This document shows positions 57,764-64,000 of a stretch of DNA of 64,000 bases, one piece after another. The stretch covers positions 62,001 through 126,000 of the forward strand of contig NZ_JACVPL010000001.1 in the NCBI RefSeq assembly GCF_018881925.1. The letters run 5' to 3'. The notes beneath the pieces are model-generated. The model saw nothing but the letters and a program-made list of their open reading frames with translations, searched no databases and was not told the origin of the DNA. Origin of the DNA: Polynucleobacter sp. Latsch14-2 (GTDB taxonomy: Bacteria > Pseudomonadota > Gammaproteobacteria > Burkholderiales > Burkholderiaceae). The position numbers and the translations under genes were made by a program. Each line of letters begins with the position of its first letter. Positions within the stretch are counted from its first letter, which is position 1.

Positions 57764-58408
57764 ATGCCAATTTTAGTCAAGCATCTGGGATTAGTGGATT
57801 ACCAATCCACCTATTTAGCTATGCAAGAATTTACTAAGCAGCGCACGAGTGATACTCTCGATGAAATTTGGGTGCTAGAACACCCCCCCGTTTTTACTTT
57901 GGGTTTGGCTGGCGATGCTGGAAATTTACATTCGCCTAGCAATCAAATTCCTTTGGTGCAGGTTGATCGTGGCGGTGAAATTACATATCACGGCCCCGGT
58001 CAGATTGTGGTCTATTTATTATTAGATCTAAAGCGCTTGGGTATCTTTGTGAAGGAGTTAGTTTCTCGTATAGAGCAGGCTCTCATCGACACCTTGGGTG
58101 ACTTTGGTCTAAGGGCTGAAAGAAAAGTCGGGGCTCCTGGCATTTATGTTTCGCTTCAGGAGGGCATTCCAGCTGAATTCCTGGGCTCAAAGGTAGCTGC
58201 CCTCGGTTTAAAGGTCTCCAAAGGTTGCTCTTATCATGGCCTAGCCCTAAACGTCGCCACGGATCTAGAGGCCTTTGGCCGAATCCACCCTTGTGGATAT
58301 GCGGGATTGAGGACTATCGATATGCAAACCCTTGGGATCAAGGACAATATGGACATTATTCGCCAAAAGCTCGTAGGGCATTTGCAAAGGCAATTAAGTT
58401 CATCATGA
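57764..58408 (+). CDS. lipB: Lipoyl(octanoyl) transferase
   Basis: LipB moves octanoate from acyl-carrier protein to lipoyl domains. [14 protein letters not shown] and the signature [21 protein letters not shown] (core [11 protein letters not shown]) are present; the catalytic Lys is in [23 protein letters not shown] (core [15 protein letters not shown]), which also has the catalytic Cys-containing segment [11 protein letters not shown]. The 214-aa length is normal. Its stop overlaps the lipA start as ATGA. Confidence 0.95.
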   Translation: MPILVKHLGLVDYQSTYLAMQEFTKQRTSDTLDEIWVLEHPPVFTLGLAGDAGNLHSPSNQIPLVQVDRGGEITYHGPGQIVVYLLLDLKRLGIFVKELVSRIEQALIDTLGDFGLRAERKVGAPGIYVSLQEGIPAEFLGSKVAALGLKVSKGCSYHGLALNVATDLEAFGRIHPCGYAGLRTIDMQTLGIKDNMDIIRQKLVGHLQRQLSSS

Positions 58409-59415
58409 CAATTAATAAAACAGGTAACGAGAGCGGCGCTGCTAAACGGCAGGACGTCAATTACGATGCAACACGTAAGCAGAAATCCAGCGAGAAGACC
58501 GCGCGCATTCCAATCAAAATTATTCCGCTGGCAGACGTTCTAAAAAAGCCAGACTGGATTAGGGTGAAGGCTGCCTCAGGAAACTCTCGTTTTTCTGAAA
58601 TCAAAAAGATTTTGCGCGAAAATGAATTAGTAACAGTTTGCGAAGAGGCAAGCTGTCCTAATATTGGCGAATGCTTTGGCAAGGGCACCGCAACCTTCAT
58701 GATCATGGGAGATAAGTGCACACGCCGCTGCCCATTTTGTGATGTCGGACATGGTAGACCAGACCCGCTTGATATAAAAGAGCCGGCGAACCTAGCGCGC
58801 ACTATCGCTGCTCTCAAGTTAAATTATGTAGTGATCACGAGTGTTGATCGTGATGATTTGCGTGATGGCGGTGCTATGCATTATGTGGACTGCATCTCTC
58901 AATCTAGAGAGGCATCCCCCAATACCCGAATTGAAGTCTTAGTTCCTGATTTCCGTGGGCGATTAGATAAGGCATTAGATACATTTTCAGAGCATGCGCC
59001 CAATGGATTGCCGGATGTGATGAACCACAATCTTGAAACGGTTCCGAGGCTATATAAACAGGCTCGACCTGGCGCAGACTATCAGCATTCATTAAAGCTA
59101 TTGAAAGACTTCAAAGAGCGCTTTCCTCACATACCCACTAAGAGTGGTTTGATGGTGGGTCTGGGTGAAACTGATGAAGAGATTTTAGAGGTGATGCGCG
59201 ATATGCGTGAGCACAATATTGACATGCTTACTATTGGTCAATACCTTGCACCTTCAGGCCATCATTTGCCTGTGCAGCGCTATGTACATCCTGATGTATT
59301 TAAGCGCTTTGAAGAGGAAGCATATGCAATGGGCTTCTCACATGCAGCAGTGGGTGCAATGGTGCGCTCAAGTTATCATGCCGATCAGCAAGCACATGGG
59401 GCGGGCGTTGTTTAG
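58405..59415 (+). CDS. lipA: Lipoyl synthase
   Basis: A radical-SAM enzyme that inserts two sulfurs into protein-bound octanoate. The auxiliary-cluster cysteines are in [16 protein letters not shown] and the radical-SAM CxxxCxxC in [15 protein letters not shown]. The C-terminal MVRSSYHAD holds the conserved RSSY Ser. The frame is open far upstream inside lipB, but the ATG at 58405 overlapping the lipB stop gives the normal 336 aa. The N-terminal 40 residues are basic and variable. It works on LipB's product. Confidence 0.96.
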   Translation: MTINKTGNESGAAKRQDVNYDATRKQKSSEKTARIPIKIIPLADVLKKPDWIRVKAASGNSRFSEIKKILRENELVTVCEEASCPNIGECFGKGTATFMIMGDKCTRRCPFCDVGHGRPDPLDIKEPANLARTIAALKLNYVVITSVDRDDLRDGGAMHYVDCISQSREASPNTRIEVLVPDFRGRLDKALDTFSEHAPNGLPDVMNHNLETVPRLYKQARPGADYQHSLKLLKDFKERFPHIPTKSGLMVGLGETDEEILEVMRDMREHNIDMLTIGQYLAPSGHHLPVQRYVHPDVFKRFEEEAYAMGFSHAAVGAMVRSSYHADQQAHGAGVV

Positions 59416-59995
59416 AGTGGGGCTTGTCAGGAGTTGTCTACTCTTAGTGGCTGGCATTCTAATGTGTGCATGCAGTCCAAAGTTTGACTGGCGCACGGTT
59501 CAGTCTGCGCAAGAGCGATATACCGCTCTATTTCCAGGCAAGCCAGATAAGATGGAGCGCAAGATCCCTTACCAGGATCAAGAGTTGCAACAAACACTTG
59601 AGGCAGTCAAAATTGATGAAGATATTTACTCTGTCAGTTCAATTTATTTCAGTCCCCAGCAAGCCGAGTTGTTGCCCAAATTGCTGGCGAGCTTAGAAAG
59701 CAATCTTTTCGGCAATGCTGGTGTAGATCAATCCACCGCAGTGAGTATGGATGGCAGTTATCAAACAGCCGGCCACCAGCGCTTTGCAGTAAAGGATTAT
59801 TTTTTAGAATTTAAATCTGTCGGCGCCACCCAACAAGCAATGCGGGTTCGCTGGCTTACTCGCCCCTCCTTAAATGGCGGTATTTGGCTTTATCAAGTAT
59901 CTGTTTTGCATGCTGGCTCGGTGGAGCCTGACGTTAAAACATTTTTCTCTGCTGAAGATCGCGCTAATTTCTTTGATGAGTTTCATCCAGATTAG
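59396..59995 (+). CDS. Hypothetical lipoprotein downstream of lipA
   Basis: I do not recognise the family. A signal sequence, [16 protein letters not shown], with lipobox-like MCAC, is followed by about 170 residues with no obvious motif; a segment [21 protein letters not shown] begins the mature part (core [10 protein letters not shown]), reminiscent of uncharacterised periplasmic proteins. The ATG at 59396 lies inside lipA (20-bp overlap); a GTG at 59417 just after the lipA stop would give a shorter signal peptide that is also plausible. It shares its stop region with the MFS gene, which starts at the next base. Confidence 0.75.
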   Translation: MGRALFRVGLVRSCLLLVAGILMCACSPKFDWRTVQSAQERYTALFPGKPDKMERKIPYQDQELQQTLEAVKIDEDIYSVSSIYFSPQQAELLPKLLASLESNLFGNAGVDQSTAVSMDGSYQTAGHQRFAVKDYFLEFKSVGATQQAMRVRWLTRPSLNGGIWLYQVSVLHAGSVEPDVKTFFSAEDRANFFDEFHPD

Positions 59996-61300
59996 ATGGC
60001 ATTGCACTGGCGTTCTGATCCCTATACTGCGATTACATTACCGCTTCAGACAAAGTCAGCCATTAGAGTTTTTTTAAGCTTTGCTTGTGCTTATTTTGTT
60101 TCCTATGCATTTCGTTCTATTAATGCTGTCATTACCCCAGAGCTCATCCATGATTTGCATTTAACTAATACGCAGTTGGGGTTTTTGTCTGCGGCTTACT
60201 TTGTTGGTTTTGGCGCCACACAGATACCTGTTGGCTTGAGTCTTGATCGGTTTGGGCCACGTCTGACAGAGATGACTTTGATGCTATTCGCGATTGCTGG
60301 TGCATTGATATTTGCTGGGGCCGATGATTTCACTAGTTTGGTCATTGGTAGGGTATTGATTGGCATCGGTGTTTCTGCCTGTTTGATGTCAGCTTTCTCG
60401 GGCTTTCGCACCTGGTTTCCCTTGGAGAGGCAGGGTCAGTTAGCCTCTGGAATGCTGGTCTTTGGTACCTCTGGGGCTTTAATCACCTCTTGGCCGGTGC
60501 ATACCATCTTACCGTTTATAGGTTGGCGTGGCGTGTTTGTATTGATGGCAGCATGTTCTTGCCTGGCTATTATTGTTTTGTATTTTGGGTTGCCAGTGAA
60601 GTCTAGGATGACTGCGTTCAATCCCTCGCAAGATCAGCAGCAAATAGACGAAGCAACTTTTTCTTGGGCTAGTTATAAGCCCATTTTGACAAATGCAATC
60701 TTTTGGAGAATGTTCCCATTAGGTGCATTTTGTTATGGTGGATTTATTGCCATTCAAACGCTCTGGCTTGGACCCTGGCTGACTAATGTGATGGAGTACT
60801 CATCAGAGAGTGCATCTCAGATTTTATTTTGGTTCAATACCGTTTTATTGTCTGCCTATATTCTCAATACATTCTTGCTGCCACGATTGGCTAAGCGCGG
60901 CATTACCACTTTGCGCTACTTAACTTGGATGGTTGCGGCAGCATTGGTATTTCAGGCATGTGCTTTTTATTTACGCAGCCCGTGGACTTGGGTCTGGTGG
61001 TATTTACTTGCAGTAGCTTGTTCTTCCTATGTTCTAGCGCAAAGTTTGATCGTTGCTTACTTTCCGAAATCATTTGCCGGGCGGGTGAGCACCACTTACA
61101 ACCTGGCTCTTTTTATTGGGGCCTTTGTGGTGCAATGGGGCATTGGATATTTGGTGGATGTTGGTATTGAGGCTGGTTGGTCGCGCGCTAGTGCGTTTGA
61201 TTTAGCCTTAGGAATCTATTTAGTGGTGCAGGTGCTTGGATATATTTGGTTTTTAATTGCACCACAATTTTTTCCAAGCGCACCCATTCCAGATGAATGA
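59996..61300 (+). CDS. MFS transporter
   Basis: A 434-aa major-facilitator carrier with about 12 membrane spans. The loop 2-3 signature is GLSLDRFGPRLTEM, following the conserved FLSAAYFVGFGATQIPVG, and RVLIGIGVSACLMSAFSGF is TM4. It begins one base after the upstream lipoprotein stop. The substrate is unknown; the N-terminal half resembles sugar-phosphate/organic-anion type MFS proteins but not clearly. A 6-bp hairpin (GAGCGT/ACGCTC) spans its stop codon and may help end transcription. Confidence 0.88.
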   Translation: MALHWRSDPYTAITLPLQTKSAIRVFLSFACAYFVSYAFRSINAVITPELIHDLHLTNTQLGFLSAAYFVGFGATQIPVGLSLDRFGPRLTEMTLMLFAIAGALIFAGADDFTSLVIGRVLIGIGVSACLMSAFSGFRTWFPLERQGQLASGMLVFGTSGALITSWPVHTILPFIGWRGVFVLMAACSCLAIIVLYFGLPVKSRMTAFNPSQDQQQIDEATFSWASYKPILTNAIFWRMFPLGAFCYGGFIAIQTLWLGPWLTNVMEYSSESASQILFWFNTVLLSAYILNTFLLPRLAKRGITTLRYLTWMVAAALVFQACAFYLRSPWTWVWWYLLAVACSSYVLAQSLIVAYFPKSFAGRVSTTYNLALFIGAFVVQWGIGYLVDVGIEAGWSRASAFDLALGIYLVVQVLGYIWFLIAPQFFPSAPIPDE

Positions 61301-61323
61301 GCGTTTAATACGCTCGAAAAGTA

Positions 61324-61584
61324 CTAAGAGTGATTTTTTTCTAATGCTACAACTTTTGCTTCAAGCGTTTCTAATTTTTCTCTAGTCTTTGCAAGTACCT
61401 TAGACTGCACTTCAAACTCTTCACGAGTTACCAAATCCATTTTCTGAAATCCTTGATTCATCATCGCGCGCACATTCTTTTCAATCTCTTGCGCTGGTGA
61501 ATTTCGAATGGCGTCACTTACCTTGTTTTGCATGTCATTGGCAATACGTTGGATTTGCTCAAGAATTTCGCCCGGTTTTTGCAT
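61324..61584 (-). CDS. ubiK: Ubiquinone biosynthesis accessory factor UbiK (BMFP family)
   Basis: An 86-aa, largely coiled-coil protein. MQKPGEILEQIQRIANDM opens it, followed by NVRAMMNQGFQKMDLVTREEFEVQ (core NQGFQKMDLVTREEF), the BMFP/YqiC signature. UbiK helps assemble the ubiquinone-hydroxylation complex with UbiJ and trimerises through its C-terminal coiled coil. The frame is open upstream to 61701 but the ATG at 61584 starts the conserved domain. The torF-glnK-amtB operon is divergent, with a 266-bp intergenic region that contains the NtrC-like site. Confidence 0.85.
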   Translation of the reverse strand: MQKPGEILEQIQRIANDMQNKVSDAIRNSPAQEIEKNVRAMMNQGFQKMDLVTREEFEVQSKVLAKTREKLETLEAKVVALEKNHS

Positions 61585-61719
61585 GATTTGGTTCGCCCTG
61601 AAATGGTTAGCGTTGCATAAAAGATACGCTTTGTATTTTAGTTTGAGTGTCGATAATTGCCTAAAAATGCCCCCAAACCGACTAAAACAAGCTTTATGCA
61701 TCTATTTAGTGCATTAATA

Positions 61720-61736
61720 AGCACTATTTTGGTGCT
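61720..61736 (+). promoter_or_regulatory. NtrC-like binding site
   Basis: AGCACTATTTTGGTGCT has the spacing and inner bases of the NtrC consensus TGCACY-N5-GGTGCA, differing only at the two outermost bases. A further inverted pair AGTGC-N8-GCACT (61708-61725) overlaps it, and another half-site GGTGCA lies at 61750-61755. The site is about 115 bp before the torF ATG in front of glnK and amtB, classical NtrC targets. I could not find a convincing sigma-54 -24/-12 element between it and the gene. Confidence 0.55.
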
Positions 61737-61850
61737 ATAGCCTTAACAGGGTGCATCACTTTGAGAGCCCAAATGCCCAAACCTCGATCATCACTCCATG
61801 CATTAAGTATTTATCCCTTTTATTTGATTACAACCAGTAAGGAGTCACAC

Positions 61851-62735
61851 ATGAAAGCATTACAAAAGACAGCAATCTCTGCGGCAGCAGTGGCATTGTT
61901 GACTGGCCTCACATCAGTTGCAGCGTTTGCAGAAGATGCACCTGCTCCAGAGGTAAGCCCAATTACAGCAAACGTTACCGTAGTAAATGACTATCGCTAT
62001 CGTGGTATCGACCAATCTAATGGCAAGCCAGCGATTCAAGGTGGTTTTGACTACGCTCACGAAAGTGGTCTATACATTGGTAACTGGAACAGCTCCATTA
62101 GCTGGGTAGGCGACAACTACAACACTTCTGGTGGTGTTGCTACTTCTGCACCAATTGAAATGGACTTCTACGGCGGCTTTAAGAAAGAGTTGATTGGTGA
62201 AGGCTTTGCCTCTGATGTTGGCGTTCTCCAGTATTACTATCCAAATTCTGGCTTGGCATTAAGAAGCCAGCAAGCTAACCCAAACACCACAGAAATTTAT
62301 GTAGCACAGAATTTCACATTCGGCGCATTAACTGGTTTTGGTAAGGTTTCTTATGCTGTTAGCACTTTGTTCGGCACAATCAATTCAACAGGTTCTTACT
62401 ATCCTGATTTGACAGTGAACTATGACACAGGCGTATTTGGCATTGCCTTGAATGGTCACGTTGGCTATCAATATGTTGCAGGCAATCAGCCAAATAGCGG
62501 CACTTCATTTGGTGCAAATAGCGTTGCAGTAAATGGTTTAAGCAACAGCACTTTATATAGCTACACTGACTGGAAATTGGGCTTGACTAAAGACTTTGGC
62601 GGTGGCTTATCTGGATCCGTTGCTTACGTGGGCACTAATGCAGCAACCTACAAAGGTAGCTATGCCTACGCTAGTCCAACAGGCAAAAACACTGGTAGAG
62701 CAACTGGTTTAGTTTCATTAACAAAGACTTTCTAA
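61851..62735 (+). CDS. TorF family putative porin (TIGR02001/Gcw_chp)
   Basis: A 294-aa outer-membrane beta-barrel protein. The signal peptide ends at VAAFAED (residues 1-25). The block NVTVVNDYRYRGIDQSNGKPAIQGG (core DYRYRGIDQSNGKPA) is the family mark, and the C-terminus ends in an aromatic residue (LVSLTKTF), typical of Bam-assembled barrels. AAGGAG lies seven bases before the ATG; the open upstream frame is not protein-like. Placement before glnK-amtB suggests a channel used in nitrogen acquisition, possibly for ammonium or small amines. Confidence 0.85.
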   Translation: MKALQKTAISAAAVALLTGLTSVAAFAEDAPAPEVSPITANVTVVNDYRYRGIDQSNGKPAIQGGFDYAHESGLYIGNWNSSISWVGDNYNTSGGVATSAPIEMDFYGGFKKELIGEGFASDVGVLQYYYPNSGLALRSQQANPNTTEIYVAQNFTFGALTGFGKVSYAVSTLFGTINSTGSYYPDLTVNYDTGVFGIALNGHVGYQYVAGNQPNSGTSFGANSVAVNGLSNSTLYSYTDWKLGLTKDFGGGLSGSVAYVGTNAATYKGSYAYASPTGKNTGRATGLVSLTKTF

Positions 62736-62747
62736 TTCTTTCCCTGA

Positions 62748-63098
<351 letters not shown>

Positions 63099-63111
63099 AG
63101 AGAGGTTCAAA

Positions 63112-64000
63112 ATGTTAACTTGGATGAAACGACTCGTTGCTGGTGGCGCTATGGCTTTGGCTATTGGCGCAACCGGTGTGATGGTAACTTCACCGGCCCA
63201 TGCTGATGAAGCAAAAAAACCTGCAGTAACTGCTCCGGCTGCAGCACCTGCCGCAGCTCCAGCTGCAGCGCCTGCTGCCGTTCCTAACAAAGGTGATACC
63301 GCTTGGATGTTGGTTTCCACAGCATTAGTGCTGTTGATGACACTTCCTGGTTTAGCTTTGTTCTACGGTGGCTTAACACGTAGCAAAAATATTCTCTCAA
63401 TCTGTATGCAATGTTTCATGGTCTTTTCCGTGATTACGGTGCTGTGGGCGCTTTACGGCTACAGTTTTGCATTCACAGAAGGTGGGGCATTCATTGGTGG
63501 ACTTGATCGTCTCTTCTTGGCTGGCATGACTCCAGACTCAGTAGCGGCTACCTTTAGTAAAGGTGTTGTGATTCCTGAGTATGTATTTATGGCATTCCAA
63601 GCAGTTTTCGCTACGATTACTTGCTGCTTGATTATTGGTTCCTTCGCTGAGCGCGCTAAGTTCTCTGCAATCTTGGTATTTATGATCATCTGGTTCACAT
63701 TCAGCTACTTGCCAATCGCTCACATGGTTTGGTTCTGGCCTGGTCCTGATGACATCAAAGATGCTGCATCACTTGAGGCAATTACTGCTCGCGCTGGTTG
63801 GTTGTGGCAAAAAGGTGTTCTCGACTTTGCTGGCGGTACTGTTGTTCACATCAATGCTGCGATTGCTGGCTTGGTTGGTTCATTTGTTATCGGCAAGCGT
63901 CTTGGTTACGGCAAAGAAGCAATGAAGCCACATAACTTAGTGTATGTAATGTCTGGCGCTGCACTCTTGTGGTTTGGCTGGTTTGGTTTCAATGCTGGCT
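63112..64000 (+). CDS. amtB: Ammonium transporter, 3' end beyond window
   Basis: The first 296 codons of an Amt/Rh-family ammonium channel; the gene runs off the window. A cleavable signal peptide ends at SPAHADE, followed by a low-complexity Ala-Pro linker of about 25 residues and then the conserved core: GLALFYGGLTRSKNILS, GSFAERAKFSAIL, and VVHINAAIAGLVG with the first of the twin pore histidines. ATG 63112 has AGAGAGG upstream. It is the target of the GlnK protein encoded just before it. Confidence 0.95.
   Translation, partial: MLTWMKRLVAGGAMALAIGATGVMVTSPAHADEAKKPAVTAPAAAPAAAPAAAPAAVPNKGDTAWMLVSTALVLLMTLPGLALFYGGLTRSKNILSICMQCFMVFSVITVLWALYGYSFAFTEGGAFIGGLDRLFLAGMTPDSVAATFSKGVVIPEYVFMAFQAVFATITCCLIIGSFAERAKFSAILVFMIIWFTFSYLPIAHMVWFWPGPDDIKDAASLEAITARAGWLWQKGVLDFAGGTVVHINAAIAGLVGSFVIGKRLGYGKEAMKPHNLVYVMSGAALLWFGWFGFNAG

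Noticed and set aside
61299..61315. GAGCGT/ACGCTC hairpin as a terminator between the MFS gene and ubiK
   Set aside because: The stem is short and no T-tract follows on either strand, so I do not call a terminator.
61737..61850. Sigma-54 (-24/-12) promoter for torF
   Set aside because: GG and GC pairs occur but none have the required spacing; left unassigned.

Overview
This is a gene-dense, moderate-GC stretch of core chromosome from a betaproteobacterium of the Burkholderiales. Gene content and order fit the planktonic freshwater genus Polynucleobacter best: gatCAB; DUF484-xerC; slmA-metX-metW; metK opposite two lipid A acyltransferases; ahcY under an SAH riboswitch followed by metF; a PhaM-type granule protein; a two-piece MetH; and a TorF-type porin followed by glnK-amtB. 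The genus is an inference from gene order and protein features; no database was searched. I see no tRNA, rRNA, insertion sequence, prophage, CRISPR array or plasmid-like region.

Layout. 1-4.8 kb: gatCAB amidotransferase, DUF484 and xerC. 4.9-7.4 kb: a COG0523 metal-chaperone GTPase, a DksA that has lost three of its four zinc-finger cysteines, and argB. 7.4-11.1 kb: slmA-metX-metW and an AmpG-like permease, joined by short overlaps. 11.2-15.3 kb: xth back to back with pyrE, then dapF and two lipid A acyltransferases on the minus strand. 15.4-19.3 kb: the SAM cycle (metK, ahcY, metF) with two structured leaders. 19.3-30.6 kb: folate, cell-wall and tRNA genes (ygfA, slt, an NDUFA9-like protein, cca, a MidA-like methyltransferase, folM, folB, ttcA, glmU, glmS). 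30.7-36.6 kb: a complete RND tripartite efflux operon, closed by the one clear intrinsic terminator in the window. 36.7-41.0 kb: small redox and accessory genes, ending in phaM, which overlaps an MBL-fold gene tail to tail. 41.0-48.2 kb: two-piece metH, a DUF1840 gene, argS, an SPOR protein and dsbA. 48.3-53.1 kb: a minus-strand operon GPx, FAD oxidoreductase, DUF1365, cyclopropane synthase and SDR, which looks like a membrane-lipid/oxidative-stress module. 53.2-61.6 kb: rfaE2, coaX-birA, then VanZ, ferredoxin, hydrolase, ybeD, lipB, lipA, a lipoprotein and an MFS carrier, with ubiK opposite. 61.7-64.0 kb: TorF porin, glnK and amtB (cut by the window edge) behind an NtrC-like site.

How the genes connect. 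Within about 37 kb lie most genes of the methionine/SAM cycle: metX and metW (methionine synthesis), metK (SAM synthesis), ahcY (SAH removal), metF (methyl-THF supply) and metH (remethylation). ygfA, folM and folB feed the folate pool that metF and metH use. glmU and glmS supply UDP-GlcNAc to peptidoglycan and lipid A, which the acyltransferases, slt and ampG also touch. The genome is very compact. Many neighbours overlap by 1-23 bp, and convergent pairs share stop codons or overlap by up to 89 bp, so little room is left for terminators.

I found no clearly new multi-gene system. The best leads are regulatory: a structured metK leader that I cannot assign to a known riboswitch class; a perfect 12-bp-arm palindrome just ahead of the SAH riboswitch; a stacked hairpin ahead of the efflux operon; a cluster of NtrC-like half-sites; the zinc-finger-less DksA beside its metal chaperone; and the phaM/MBL antisense overlap.
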